The position numbers and the translations under genes were made by a program. A DNA stretch of 64,000 bases from assembly GCF_002796985.1 (NCBI RefSeq), contig NZ_PEKX01000002.1, positions 1 through 64,000 of the forward strand. Reading direction: 5' to 3'. This DNA comes from Pseudomonas sp. Lineage in GTDB: Bacteria; Pseudomonadota; Gammaproteobacteria; Pseudomonadales; Pseudomonadaceae. Of the stretch, positions 33,032 through 41,894 are shown one piece after another (the stretch's first letter is position 1; every line of letters starts with the position of its first letter). The notes beneath the pieces are model-generated. The model saw nothing but the letters and a program-made list of their open reading frames with translations, was not told the origin of the DNA and did no database searches.

Positions 33032-33847
33032 TCAGCGCTTGAGCGACGGCGGCAGGTGCGGCTGGATGCTGGTCAGCAGGGCCTTGAAGCACTTGGTGTT
33101 GCCGGCAACGATCTGGCCCTTCTCGAGGAACTCGTGACCGCCGGTGAAATCGCTCACCAGGCCGCCCGCTTCCTGGATCAGCAGGGCGCCAGCGGCCATG
33201 TCCCATTCGGACAGGCCGAACTCCCAGAAGGCGTCGTAACGGCCGGCGGCGACGTAGGCCAGGTCCAGGCTGGCGGCGCCGGCGCGGCGGATGCCGGCGG
33301 TCTGGCCGACCAGGCTGCGGAACATGCCCAGGTAGGCGTCCAGGTTGTCCATCTGGCTTTCGCGGAACGGGAAGCCGGTACCCAGCAGTGCGCCTTCCAG
33401 GCTCTTGCGGTTGCTGACGCGCAGGCGGCGGCCGTTCAGCGCGGCGCCACGACCACGGCTGGCGGTGAATTCTTCCTGGCGGATCGGGTCGAGGACCACG
33501 GCGTGTTCGAGACGGCCGCGGTATTTGCAGGCGATGCTGACGGCGTAGTGCGGAACGCCGTGGATGAAGTTGGTGGTGCCGTCCAGCGGATCGATGATCC
33601 ACAGGTAGTCGGCGCCTTCGCCGCTGCCTTCGAGTACACCGCCTTCTTCGCCCATGATCCCGTGGTTCGGGTAGGCCTTGCGCAGGGCGGTGACGATGGA
33701 GAGCTCGGCAGCGCGATCGACTTCGGTGACGTAGTCGTTGGCTTCTTTCTCGTTGACCGACAGGGTATCCAGGCGTTCGATGGAGCGGAAGATCAGTTCA
33801 CCGGCGCTGCGAGCGGCGCGCAGGGCGATATTCAGCATAGGCTGCAT
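33032..33847 (-). CDS. suhB: Inositol-1-monophosphatase family protein SuhB
   Basis: 271 residues. Metal-site motifs of the family: GEEGG near residue 67, WIIDPLDGTTNFIHG (Asp pair), and WDMAAGALLIQEAGG with the third Asp. SuhB hydrolyses inositol monophosphate and in bacteria also joins the rRNA antitermination complex. The start at 33847 gives MQPMLNIALRAARSAG, matching the usual N-terminus; 33937 is an upstream in-frame codon without support. Divergent from trmJ. Confidence 0.95.
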   Translation of the reverse strand: MQPMLNIALRAARSAGELIFRSIERLDTLSVNEKEANDYVTEVDRAAELSIVTALRKAYPNHGIMGEEGGVLEGSGEGADYLWIIDPLDGTTNFIHGVPHYAVSIACKYRGRLEHAVVLDPIRQEEFTASRGRGAALNGRRLRVSNRKSLEGALLGTGFPFRESQMDNLDAYLGMFRSLVGQTAGIRRAGAASLDLAYVAAGRYDAFWEFGLSEWDMAAGALLIQEAGGLVSDFTGGHEFLEKGQIVAGNTKCFKALLTSIQPHLPPSLKR

Positions 33848-33996
33848 GGAGAGGTCACCTGGGTCGTTAAAGAAAGCCGGACATTCTAGCAGAAAGCCAC
33901 GGCGTTCATAGAGCGGCCTGTCGCCTGCGTGGCGCAAGCCCCACCGCTGCGGTAGGATTCCCTCCCTTTTTTCGCTTTTGTGTGGGGTCGCAGGCG

Positions 33997-34776
33997 TTGC
34001 TCGACAGAATTCGCGTGGTGCTGGTCAACACCAGTCATCCCGGCAATATCGGCGGTACGGCCCGTGCGATGAAGAACATGGGCCTTTCGCGACTGGTCCT
34101 GGTCGATCCGATGGATTTCCCCAGCGGTGAGGCGCGTGCGCGCGCTTCCGGCGCTGATGACATTCTCGATTCGGCCGTGGTCGTGCCCACTCTGGAGGAT
34201 GCCTTGGCGGGTTGCAGTCTGGTGCTCGGCACCAGCGCGCGTGATCGCCGCATCCCCTGGCCGCTGCTCGATCCGCGTGAGTGCGGCGCCACCAGTGTTG
34301 AGCATGTCCAGCAGGGTGGCGAGGTTGCGCTGGTGTTTGGCCGCGAATACGCCGGCCTGACCAACGAAGAGCTGCAGCGATGTCAGTTCCATGTGCACAT
34401 CCCGTCCAATCCTGACTTCAGCTCGCTGAACCTGGCGACGGCGGTGCAGGTGCTGGTCTACGAGGTGCGCATGGCCTGGCTGGCCGTTCAGGGGCAGCCG
34501 ACCAAGCACGAGAAAGTCGAGTCCACGGCGATGCTCAACAGCGTCCCGGTGACGTCGGATGAGCTGGAGCGCTTCTATGCGCACCTGGAATCGACCCTGG
34601 TGGATATCCAGTTCCTCGACCCGCAGAAGCCGCGCCACTTGATGTCGCGCCTGCGCCGCCTGTACGGCCGCAGCGGTGTCAGCAAGCTGGAGATGAATAT
34701 CCTGCGGGGTATCCTCACCGAGACACAGAAGGCTGCCCGTGGGGAGCTTTCCAAGCGGAGTGATGAAGATGTTTGA
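33997..34776 (+). CDS. trmJ: tRNA (cytidine/uridine-32-2'-O)-methyltransferase TrmJ
   Basis: SPOUT-family methyltransferase. N-terminus LDRIRVVLVNTSHPGNIGGT, VFGREYAGLTNEEL near residue 114, and the knot region IPSNPDFSSLNLATAVQV. The start is uncertain: TTG at 33997 gives a first residue aligned with E. coli TrmJ, while GTG at 33982 adds five residues; neither has a strong ribosome site. The 3' end overlaps cysE by 8 bases. Confidence 0.92.
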   Translation: MLDRIRVVLVNTSHPGNIGGTARAMKNMGLSRLVLVDPMDFPSGEARARASGADDILDSAVVVPTLEDALAGCSLVLGTSARDRRIPWPLLDPRECGATSVEHVQQGGEVALVFGREYAGLTNEELQRCQFHVHIPSNPDFSSLNLATAVQVLVYEVRMAWLAVQGQPTKHEKVESTAMLNSVPVTSDELERFYAHLESTLVDIQFLDPQKPRHLMSRLRRLYGRSGVSKLEMNILRGILTETQKAARGELSKRSDEDV

Positions 34777-35548
34777 GCGTGTACGCGAAGATATCCAGAG
34801 CGTATTTCATCGTGACCCGGCGGCGCGCAACGCCTTCGAGGTGCTGACCTGCTATCCGGGTCTGCACGCCGTCTGGCTGCATCGCCTGGCCCATGGCCTG
34901 TGGGCGTCCGGCTGGAAGTGGCTGGCGCGCATGGTGTCGAACTTCGGTCGCTGGATGACCGGCATCGAGATCCATCCGGGCGCGAAGATCGGTCGCCGCT
35001 TCTTTATCGACCACGGCCTGGGCATCGTCATCGGCGAGACCGCCGAGATCGGCGACGACGTGACCCTCTATCAGGGCGTGACCCTGGGCGGCACCAGTTG
35101 GAACAAGGGCAAGCGTCACCCGACCCTGGCTGACGGTGTCGTGGTAGGGGCGGGCGCCAAGGTGCTCGGTCCGTTCACTGTCGGTGCTGGCGCCAAGGTC
35201 GGTTCCAACGCGGTGGTGACCAAAGAAGTGCCGCCGGGCGCGACCGTCGTGGGTATCCCGGGGCGCATCATCATCAAGGATGATGCCGATCAGGCGGCCA
35301 AGCGTCAGGCCATGGCGGAAAAGCTCGGCTTCGATGCCTACGGCGTCAGCCAGGACATGCCCGACCCGGTGGCGCGCGCCATCGGCCAGTTGCTCGACCA
35401 CCTGCAGGCGGTCGATGGTCGTTTGGAGGGTGTGTGCAAAGCTCTGACGGCTCTGGGTAGCGACTATTGTGCGAAAGATCTTCCGATTCTGCGGGAAGAG
35501 GACTTCGCCGGGGTGAAGGACGAGGAGAGCAGCAAGTCGGCGCAGTGA
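34769..35548 (+). CDS. cysE: Serine O-acetyltransferase
   Basis: 259 residues. First committed step of cysteine synthesis, giving O-acetylserine. Left-handed beta-helix hexapeptide region with GIEIHPGAKIGRRFFIDHG, the catalytic His in DHGLGIVIGETAEIG, and VGAGAKVGSNAVVTKEVPPG. The start at 34769 is chosen because GGAG lies 8 bases before it, inside the end of trmJ. Its place just upstream of iscR links sulfur supply with Fe-S assembly. Confidence 0.95.
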   Translation: MFERVREDIQSVFHRDPAARNAFEVLTCYPGLHAVWLHRLAHGLWASGWKWLARMVSNFGRWMTGIEIHPGAKIGRRFFIDHGLGIVIGETAEIGDDVTLYQGVTLGGTSWNKGKRHPTLADGVVVGAGAKVLGPFTVGAGAKVGSNAVVTKEVPPGATVVGIPGRIIIKDDADQAAKRQAMAEKLGFDAYGVSQDMPDPVARAIGQLLDHLQAVDGRLEGVCKALTALGSDYCAKDLPILREEDFAGVKDEESSKSAQ

Positions 35549-35621
35549 TGCGCCAGCCCTTGCATTGCTGCTAGAATACGGCGCCGCTCGCTGGTTAAAT
35601 CCGACTAAAGTAATAGGTCTT

Positions 35622-35655
35622 ATAGTTGACTTAAATAGTCGGAAAAGAGCATACT
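35622..35655 (+). promoter_or_regulatory. iscR promoter with type 1 IscR site
   Basis: ATAGTTGACTTAAATAGTCGG (35622-35642) matches the type 1 IscR consensus ATASYYGACTRWWWYAGTCR in nearly every position. The -35 TTGACT (35626-35631) lies inside it and CATACT (35650-35655) is a -10 at 18-base spacing. A partial second half-site (CCGACTAAAG at 35601) lies upstream. This predicts repression of the isc operon by [2Fe-2S]-IscR. Confidence 0.85.
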
Positions 35656-35689
35656 TTTCCCCATACCAGCGATTCTTCCGGAATTTCCC

Positions 35690-36184
35690 ATGCGATTGAC
35701 CACCAAAGGCCGCTATGCCGTCACCGCCATGCTCGATCTGGCGTTGCACGCCCAGCGTGGTCCGGTTTCTCTCGCCGATATCTCCGAGCGCCAGGGTATC
35801 TCCCTGTCCTATCTGGAACAGCTGTTCGCCAAGTTGCGCCGTGGCAACCTGGTGATCAGCGTGCGTGGTCCCGGTGGCGGCTACCAGCTGTCCCGCGACA
35901 TGACCGGCATCCACGTCGCCCAGGTGATCGATGCGGTCAACGAGTCGGTCGACGCCACCCGCTGCCAGGGTCAGGGCGACTGCCACTCCGGCGATACCTG
36001 CCTGACCCACCACCTGTGGTGCGACCTCAGTCAGCAGATTCACGAGTTCCTCAGCGGCATCAGCCTGGCCGACCTGGTCGAGCGCCGCGAAGTTCAAGAG
36101 GTCGCCCAGCGCCAGGACGAGCGTCGCTGCTCGGGCAGCAAGCCACTGCGCCTCGACAAGATTGAAGCGTCCGCCATCGATTGA
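35690..36184 (+). CDS. iscR: Fe-S cluster-sensing repressor IscR
   Basis: 164 residues, Rrf2 family. N-terminal winged helix MRLTTKGRYAVTAMLDLALH, recognition region SLSYLEQLFAKLRRGNL, and cluster ligands Cys in CQGQGDCHSGDTC with His in LTHHLWC. With a cluster bound it represses its own operon through the site at 35622. First gene of the isc operon. Confidence 0.97.
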   Translation: MRLTTKGRYAVTAMLDLALHAQRGPVSLADISERQGISLSYLEQLFAKLRRGNLVISVRGPGGGYQLSRDMTGIHVAQVIDAVNESVDATRCQGQGDCHSGDTCLTHHLWCDLSQQIHEFLSGISLADLVERREVQEVAQRQDERRCSGSKPLRLDKIEASAID

Positions 36185-36212
36185 GCGAACGCCCGCCTGT
36201 AGGAGTTACCTG

Positions 36213-37427
36213 ATGAGATTGCCGATTTACCTCGACTATTCCGCCACCACCCCGGTGGATCCGCGTGTCGCTCAGAAAATGGCCGACTGCCTGCTGGTTG
36301 ACGGCAACTTCGGCAACCCGGCCTCGCGCTCCCACCTCTTCGGCTGGAAGGCCGAGGAAGCGGCTGAGAATGCCCGTCGCCAGGTCGCCGAGCTGGTCAA
36401 TGCCGACCCCCGCGAGATTGTCTGGACTTCCGGTGCCACCGAGTCCGACAACCTTGCCGTCAAGGGCGTCGCGCATTTCTATGCGACCAAGGGCAAGCAC
36501 ATCATCACCTCGAAGATCGAGCACAAGGCGGTCCTGGATACCTGCCGCCAGTTGGAGCGCGAAGGTTTCGAAGTGACCTACCTGGAGCCGACTCCCGAGG
36601 GCATCATCACCCCGGCGATGGTCGAGGCCGCCCTGCGTGACGACACCATCCTGGTCTCGGTCATGCATGTGAACAACGAAGTCGGCAGCATCAACGACAT
36701 CGCTGCCATCGGTGAGCTCACCCGCTCGCGCGGCATCCTGCTGCACGTCGACGCTGCCCAGTCCGCCGGCAAGGTGGACATCGACCTGGAGAAACTCAAG
36801 GTCGACCTGATGTCCTTCTCCGCCCACAAGGTCTACGGCCCCAAAGGCATGGGCGCACTGTACGTGCGCCGCAAGCCGCGCGTGCGCCTGGAAGCCCAGA
36901 TGCACGGTGGCGGCCACGAGCGCGGCATGCGTTCGGGCACCCTGGCGACTCACCAGATCGTCGGCATGGGCGAAGCCTTCCGCATCGCCAAGGAAGAAAT
37001 GCACCAGGAAATGGCCCGTATCGAAGGCCTGCGCAAGCGCTTCTTCGATCAGGTGCAGGACCTGGAAGAGCTGTACCTCAATGGCAGCCCGACTTCCTAC
37101 GCGCCGAACATCCTCAACGTCAGCTTCAACTACGTCGAGGGCGAGTCGCTGATGATGTCGCTCAAGGACCTCGCCGTTTCGTCCGGTTCCGCCTGCACCT
37201 CGGCCTCGCTGGAGCCGTCCTACGTGCTCCGCGCCCTGGGTCGCAACGACGAACTGGCGCACAGCTCCATCCGTTTCAGCTTCGGCCGCTTCACCACTGA
37301 AGAAGAGGTCGACTACGCCGCCAAGAAGGTGGTGGAAGCCGTTTCCAAGCTGCGTGAACTCTCGCCGCTGTGGGATATGTTCAAAGAGGGTGTCGACCTG
37401 TCCAAGGTCGAATGGCAGGCCCACTGA
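36213..37427 (+). CDS. iscS: Cysteine desulfurase IscS
   Basis: 404 residues. PLP enzyme that supplies sulfur to IscU. PLP lysine in SFSAHKVYGPKGMGAL, active-site Cys in SSGSACTSASLEPSYVLRAL, and C-terminal VDLSKVEWQAH. Start at 36213 with AGGAG upstream (36162 is unsupported). Gene order iscR-iscS-iscU-iscA-hscB-hscA-fdx-iscX is complete. Confidence 0.97.
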   Translation: MRLPIYLDYSATTPVDPRVAQKMADCLLVDGNFGNPASRSHLFGWKAEEAAENARRQVAELVNADPREIVWTSGATESDNLAVKGVAHFYATKGKHIITSKIEHKAVLDTCRQLEREGFEVTYLEPTPEGIITPAMVEAALRDDTILVSVMHVNNEVGSINDIAAIGELTRSRGILLHVDAAQSAGKVDIDLEKLKVDLMSFSAHKVYGPKGMGALYVRRKPRVRLEAQMHGGGHERGMRSGTLATHQIVGMGEAFRIAKEEMHQEMARIEGLRKRFFDQVQDLEELYLNGSPTSYAPNILNVSFNYVEGESLMMSLKDLAVSSGSACTSASLEPSYVLRALGRNDELAHSSIRFSFGRFTTEEEVDYAAKKVVEAVSKLRELSPLWDMFKEGVDLSKVEWQAH

Positions 37428-37454
37428 CCCGCCCCATAGAAGTGAGGATTAGCC

Positions 37455-37841
37455 ATGGCTTACAGTGACAAGGTCATCGACCACTACGAAAACCCGCGCA
37501 ACGTCGGCAAGCTCAATGCCGAAGACCCGGATGTCGGCACCGGCATGGTCGGTGCTCCAGCCTGCGGCGACGTGATGCGCCTGCAGATCAAGGTCAACGA
37601 GCAGGGCGTCATCGAAGATGCCAAGTTCAAGACCTATGGCTGCGGATCGGCTATCGCCTCCAGCTCCCTCGCCACCGAGTGGATGAAGGGCAAGACCCTG
37701 GACGAAGCCGAGTCGATCAAGAACACCACCATCGCTGAAGAACTGGCCCTGCCGCCGGTGAAGATCCACTGCTCGGTGCTCGCCGAGGACGCCATCAAGG
37801 CGGCCGTGCGCGACTACAAGCAGAAGAAAGGTCTGCTCTGA
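37455..37841 (+). CDS. iscU: Fe-S cluster scaffold IscU
   Basis: 128 residues. Ligands in GAPACGDVMRLQIKV (Cys), KTYGCGSAIASSSLATEW (Cys), and LPPVKIHCSVLAEDAI (the HscA-binding LPPVK and Cys). Assembles [2Fe-2S] from IscS sulfur. Confidence 0.97.
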   Translation: MAYSDKVIDHYENPRNVGKLNAEDPDVGTGMVGAPACGDVMRLQIKVNEQGVIEDAKFKTYGCGSAIASSSLATEWMKGKTLDEAESIKNTTIAEELALPPVKIHCSVLAEDAIKAAVRDYKQKKGLL

Positions 37842-37867
37842 AGCGATTCGTTGAGTAAGGAGTTCCC

Positions 37868-38191
37868 ATGGCCATCAGCATGACCGAATCCGCCGCCAAC
37901 CATGTCCGTCGTTCCCTTGAGGGGCGCGGCAAGGGTGAGGGCATTCGTCTTGGCGTGCGCACCACCGGGTGTTCCGGTCTGGCTTACGTGCTGGAGTTCG
38001 TTGACGAGCTGGCAGCCGAAGACCAGGTTTTCGAGAGCCATGGCGTGAAGGTCATCATCGACCCGAAAAGCCTGGTTTACCTCGATGGCACCGAGTTGGA
38101 CTTCACCAAGGAAGGCCTCAATGAGGGCTTCAAGTTCAACAACCCGAACGTGCGCGGTGAGTGTGGCTGCGGCGAAAGCTTCAACGTCTGA
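37868..38191 (+). CDS. iscA: Fe-S cluster carrier IscA
   Basis: 107 residues, A-type carrier with the three conserved Cys: GVRTTGCSGLAYVLEFVDE and the C-terminal GECGCGESF. Delivers clusters or iron to targets. RBS AAGGAG at normal spacing. Confidence 0.97.
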   Translation: MAISMTESAANHVRRSLEGRGKGEGIRLGVRTTGCSGLAYVLEFVDELAAEDQVFESHGVKVIIDPKSLVYLDGTELDFTKEGLNEGFKFNNPNVRGECGCGESFNV

Positions 38192-38199
38192 GGTCGGGT

Positions 38200-38721
38200 G
38201 TGGGTAGTCCCTGTCACTTCGCGCTGTTCGACTTGCAGCCGGGCTTCCGGATCGATCTGGAGGTCCTCGGCAGCCGCTACCGCGAGCTGGTGCGTACTGT
38301 CCATCCGGACCGGTTCGCCGATGCCTCCGAACGCGAGCAGCGCTTGGCGCAATCGAAGGCCGCCGAGCTCAACGATGCCTACCAGACGCTGAAGAGCGTT
38401 CCGCGCCGTGCCCTGTACTTGCTGGCGCTGCGCGGTGACGCGCTGCCGCTGGAAGCCACGGTGCAGGATCCGGAGTTTCTCCTGCAGCAGATGCAGTTGC
38501 GCGAGGACCTCGAAGACCTGCAGGACAGTGCCGATCTCGATGGCGTGGCGCAATTCAAGCGTCAGCTGAAGTCCGCCCAGCAGCAGTTGGAGGCCGATTT
38601 CGCCGACTGCTGGGATGATGCCGCCCGTCGTGACCTGGCCGAACGCCTGGTACGGCGCATGCAGTTCCTCGACAAGCTGGCGCAGGAAGTGCGGCAGCTG
38701 GAAGAGCGACTCGACGATTAA
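38200..38721 (+). CDS. hscB: Co-chaperone HscB
   Basis: 173 residues. J-domain with HPD in ELVRTVHPDRFADASEREQR, then an acidic C-terminal helical domain that binds IscU. The GTG start at 38200 is chosen because the region upstream is the iscA end; GAGGTCGG provides a ribosome site. Works with HscA in cluster release. Confidence 0.95.
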   Translation: MGSPCHFALFDLQPGFRIDLEVLGSRYRELVRTVHPDRFADASEREQRLAQSKAAELNDAYQTLKSVPRRALYLLALRGDALPLEATVQDPEFLLQQMQLREDLEDLQDSADLDGVAQFKRQLKSAQQQLEADFADCWDDAARRDLAERLVRRMQFLDKLAQEVRQLEERLDD

Positions 38722-38765
38722 TCCGCGCGGCCCGTGCCGCGCCCGATAGCCTGATTAGAAACCGC

Positions 38766-40625
38766 ATGGCCCTACTGCAGATCGCCGAGCCCGGCCAGAC
38801 CCCCCAGCCACACCAGCGTCGCCTGGCGGTGGGGATTGATCTGGGCACCACGAATTCCCTGGTCGCTGCCGTGCGCAGCGGCGTCGCCGCGCCGTTGCCT
38901 GATGAGCGCGGCGAAGTGATTCTGCCCTCGGCGGTGCGTTATCTCGCCGACCGCATCGAAGTGGGCGAGAGTGTTCGCGTCACTGCCTCGCAGGATCCGC
39001 TGAACTCCATTATCTCGGTCAAGCGCTTCATGGGGCGCGGCCTGGAAGATGTGAAGCAACTGGGCGGCCAACTGCCGTACCGCTTCACCCAGGGCGAATC
39101 GCACATGCCCTTCATCGAGACCGTCCAGGGCGCCAAGAGCCCCGTGGAAGTCTCGGCTGAAATTCTCCGCGTTCTGCGCCAGCGCGCCGAATCTACTCTG
39201 GGTGGCGAGCTGGTTGGTGCGGTGATCACCGTTCCCGCCTATTTCGACGATGCTCAGCGGCAGGCCACCAAGGACGCTGCGCGTCTGGCCGGCCTGCACG
39301 TACTGCGCCTGCTCAATGAGCCGACCGCTGCCGCCGTGGCCTACGGTCTGGACAAGAATGCCGAGGGCGTGGTCGCCATCTATGACCTGGGTGGTGGTAC
39401 TTTCGACATTTCCATCCTGCGCCTGACTCGTGGTGTCTTCGAGGTGCTGGCCACCGGCGGCGATACTGCCCTGGGTGGCGACGATTTCGATCATGCCATC
39501 GCTGGCTGGGTCATCGAGCAGGCCGGTATCTCGGCGGACCTCGATCCGGGCGCACAGCGCCGCCTGCTGCAGACTGCCTGCGCGGCCAAGGAAGCGCTGA
39601 CCCATAGCGCCAGCGTTGTCGTGGCCTACGACGCCTGGTCGGGCGAGCTGACCCGCGCTCAGCTGGAGTCGCTGATCGACGCGCTGATTCAGCGCAGCCT
39701 CAAGTCCTGCCGCCGCGCCGTGCGTGACTCTGGTGTCGAGCTGGAAGAGGTCAGCGCCGTGGTCATGGTGGGGGGTTCCACCCGTGTGCCGCGAGTGCGC
39801 GAGCTGGTTGGTGAGCTGTTCGGTCGCGAGCCGCTGACCGATATCGACCCGGACCAGGTGGTCGCCATCGGCGCCGCCATCCAGGCTGATGCCCTGGCTG
39901 GCAACAAGCGTGGCGAAGAGCTTCTGCTGCTGGATGTCATCCCCCTGTCGCTCGGCCTGGAAACCATGGGCGGGCTGATGGAGAAGGTGATTCCGCGCAA
40001 CACCACTATCCCGGTGGCTCGCGCCCAGGAGTTCACCACGTACAAAGATGGCCAGACGGCCATGATGATTCACGTGCTGCAAGGCGAGCGAGAGCTGGTC
40101 AAGGACTGTCGGTCCCTGGCGCGCTTCGAGCTGCGTGGCATTCCGCCGATGGTGGCGGGCGCGGCGAAGATCCGCGTCAGCTTCCAGGTCGACGCCGACG
40201 GCTTGCTGGGCGTTTCCGCTCGCGAGTTGTCCTCGGGTGTCGAGGCGAGCATTCAGGTCAAGCCGTCCTACGGCCTGACCGATGGCGAGATCGCCCGTAT
40301 GCTGCAGGATTCCTTCCAGTATGCGGGTGATGACCTGGCTGCCCGCGCTCTGCGCGAGCAGCAGGTCGAGGCCCAGCGCCTGCTGGAGGCGGTACAGTCC
40401 GCGCTGGACGTGGATGGCGAGCGCCTGCTGGACGCCGACGAGCGTCTGGTCATCGACGCCGGCATGGACTCCCTGCGCGAGCTGGCCACAGGTAGCGATA
40501 CCGTTGCCATCGAACAACAGATCAAGCGTTTGTCCCAGCTGACCGACGCCTTTGCCGCGCGCCGTATGGATGCCACGGTCAAAGCCGCACTGGCCGGTCG
40601 CCGGCTCAACGAACTCGAGGAATAA
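38766..40625 (+). CDS. hscA: Chaperone HscA
   Basis: 619 residues, Hsp70 family. GIDLGTTNSLVAAV at residue about 24, AIYDLGGGTFDISILRLT near residue 200, and VVMVGGSTRVPRVRELVGE near residue 333. ATP-driven partner of HscB that recognises the LPPVK motif in IscU. Confidence 0.97.
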   Translation: MALLQIAEPGQTPQPHQRRLAVGIDLGTTNSLVAAVRSGVAAPLPDERGEVILPSAVRYLADRIEVGESVRVTASQDPLNSIISVKRFMGRGLEDVKQLGGQLPYRFTQGESHMPFIETVQGAKSPVEVSAEILRVLRQRAESTLGGELVGAVITVPAYFDDAQRQATKDAARLAGLHVLRLLNEPTAAAVAYGLDKNAEGVVAIYDLGGGTFDISILRLTRGVFEVLATGGDTALGGDDFDHAIAGWVIEQAGISADLDPGAQRRLLQTACAAKEALTHSASVVVAYDAWSGELTRAQLESLIDALIQRSLKSCRRAVRDSGVELEEVSAVVMVGGSTRVPRVRELVGELFGREPLTDIDPDQVVAIGAAIQADALAGNKRGEELLLLDVIPLSLGLETMGGLMEKVIPRNTTIPVARAQEFTTYKDGQTAMMIHVLQGERELVKDCRSLARFELRGIPPMVAGAAKIRVSFQVDADGLLGVSARELSSGVEASIQVKPSYGLTDGEIARMLQDSFQYAGDDLAARALREQQVEAQRLLEAVQSALDVDGERLLDADERLVIDAGMDSLRELATGSDTVAIEQQIKRLSQLTDAFAARRMDATVKAALAGRRLNELEE

Positions 40626-40631
40626 GCGAAG

Positions 40632-40970
40632 ATGCCGCAGATCGTATTTCTGCCCAACGCCGAACACTGCCCGGAAGGCGCGGTGATCGAAGCCCAGCCG
40701 GGCGAAACCATCATGAAGGCGGCGCTGCGTAACGGCATCGAGATCGAACACGCCTGCGAGATGTCCTGCGCCTGTACCACCTGTCACGTGATCGTGCGTG
40801 AAGGCTTCAACTCGATGGAGGGCTCCGACGAGCTGGAAGACGACATGCTCGACAAGGCCTGGGGTCTGGAGGCGGATTCGCGCCTGTCCTGCCAGGCGGT
40901 AGTGGGCGAAACGGACCTGGTGGTGGAAATTCCGAAATACACCATCAACCAGGTGTCCGAAGGTCACTGA
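40632..40970 (+). CDS. fdx: [2Fe-2S] ferredoxin of the isc operon
   Basis: 112 residues, adrenodoxin-like. Cluster ligands in HACEMSCACTTCHVIV (three Cys) and SRLSCQAVVG (fourth). Supplies electrons for cluster assembly. Six bases after hscA. Confidence 0.96.
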   Translation: MPQIVFLPNAEHCPEGAVIEAQPGETIMKAALRNGIEIEHACEMSCACTTCHVIVREGFNSMEGSDELEDDMLDKAWGLEADSRLSCQAVVGETDLVVEIPKYTINQVSEGH

Positions 40971-40984
40971 GGCGGAGCGTCGAC

Positions 40985-41185
40985 ATGAGTCTGAAATGGG
41001 TTGATGTGCTCGAAATCGCCATCCAGCTGACCGAGACCAAGCCGGATGTCGATCCGCGCTATGTGAATTTCGTCGATCTGCACCGTTGGGTGCTGGCATT
41101 GCCGGAGTTCAGTGACGATCCTTCCCGTGGCGGGGAGAAGGTCCTGGAAGCCATCCAGGCCGCCTGGATCGAAGAAGCCGACTGA
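40985..41185 (+). CDS. iscX: IscX
   Basis: 66 residues, acidic, with the family stretch KWVDVLEIAIQLTE and DPRYVNFVDLHRWV and LEAIQAAWIEE. Binds IscS and regulates assembly. Last gene of the operon before a terminator. Confidence 0.95.
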   Translation: MSLKWVDVLEIAIQLTETKPDVDPRYVNFVDLHRWVLALPEFSDDPSRGGEKVLEAIQAAWIEEAD

Positions 41186-41223
41186 GGGCGCGGCTCACTA
41201 GAGCCGCGTACCCATTTGTCATG

Positions 41224-41250
41224 AACCCGCGTATAATTCGCGGGTTTTAT
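41224..41250 (+). terminator. Terminator of the isc operon
   Basis: AACCCGCG (41224-41231), loop TATAATT, CGCGGGTT followed by TTAT. The TATAAT in the loop is not a promoter because no -35 at correct spacing is present. Confidence 0.8.
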
Positions 41251-41435
41251 CTTTAGGTGAGCTGTCGAAAATTTCCCCGAGGGGATTTTCCAGCCGCCGG
41301 CCCTGTCGCAGTCGGGCCGGTTTCGCGGCTGCCGCCCATCGGGCGCAGCGTGCGGCAAACCCTAGAATCGCAGGAGCTCCTGGCCACGCCAGGGGCTTCT
41401 TGGCATTACCAACCTTGCTTTTCGGAGTTATTTCC
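41251..41435 (+). other. ndk leader region
   Basis: Non-coding, with an inverted repeat AAAATTTCCCC/GGGGATTTT at 41269-41290 and several GC-rich stems (GCCGGCCC/GGGCCGG). No ORF with a credible start. It may contain the ndk promoter, but no clear -10/-35 pair was identified. Confidence 0.4.
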
Positions 41436-41867
41436 ATGGCCCTGCAACGTACCTTCTCCATCATCAAGCCCGACGCCGTTTCCAAGAACGTCATCGGCGA
41501 AATCCTGACCCGCTTCGAGAAAGCCGGCCTGCGCGTCGTCGCTTCCAAGATGGTTCAGCTGTCCGAGCGCGAAGCTGGCGGCTTCTACGCCGAGCACAAA
41601 GAGCGCCCCTTCTTCAAGGATCTGGTTTCCTTCATGACTTCCGGCCCGGTCGTCGTTCAGGTTCTGGAAGGCGAAGACGCCATCCTGCGCAACCGTGAGC
41701 TGATGGGCGCCACCGATCCGAAGAAAGCCGACGCCGGCACCATCCGCGCCGACTTCGCCGTTTCCATCGACGAGAACGCCGTACACGGTTCCGACTCGGA
41801 AGCTTCCGCTGCTCGCGAAATCGCTTACTTCTTCGCAAGCACCGAGGTGTGCGAGCGCATTCGCTGA
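41436..41867 (+). CDS. ndk: Nucleoside diphosphate kinase
   Basis: 143 residues. Balances NTP pools by phosphate transfer through a His. ALQRTFSIIKPDAVSKN at the start, GATDPKKADAGTIRADFA near residue 91 and the active-site His in ENAVHGSDSEASA. ATG at 41436 with CGGAG upstream; a longer frame from 41400 is rejected. Confidence 0.98.
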   Translation: MALQRTFSIIKPDAVSKNVIGEILTRFEKAGLRVVASKMVQLSEREAGGFYAEHKERPFFKDLVSFMTSGPVVVQVLEGEDAILRNRELMGATDPKKADAGTIRADFAVSIDENAVHGSDSEASAAREIAYFFASTEVCERIR

Positions 41868-41894
41868 TAACGGCGAATGAGCGAGGGTGAATCC

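Noticed and set aside
38772..41099. 775-codon minus-strand ORF
   Set aside because: Shadow of hscA and fdx, whose motifs are clear.
41232..41238. TATAAT as an ndk promoter
   Set aside because: Lies in the loop of the isc terminator; the nearest TTGTCA is only about 10 bases away.
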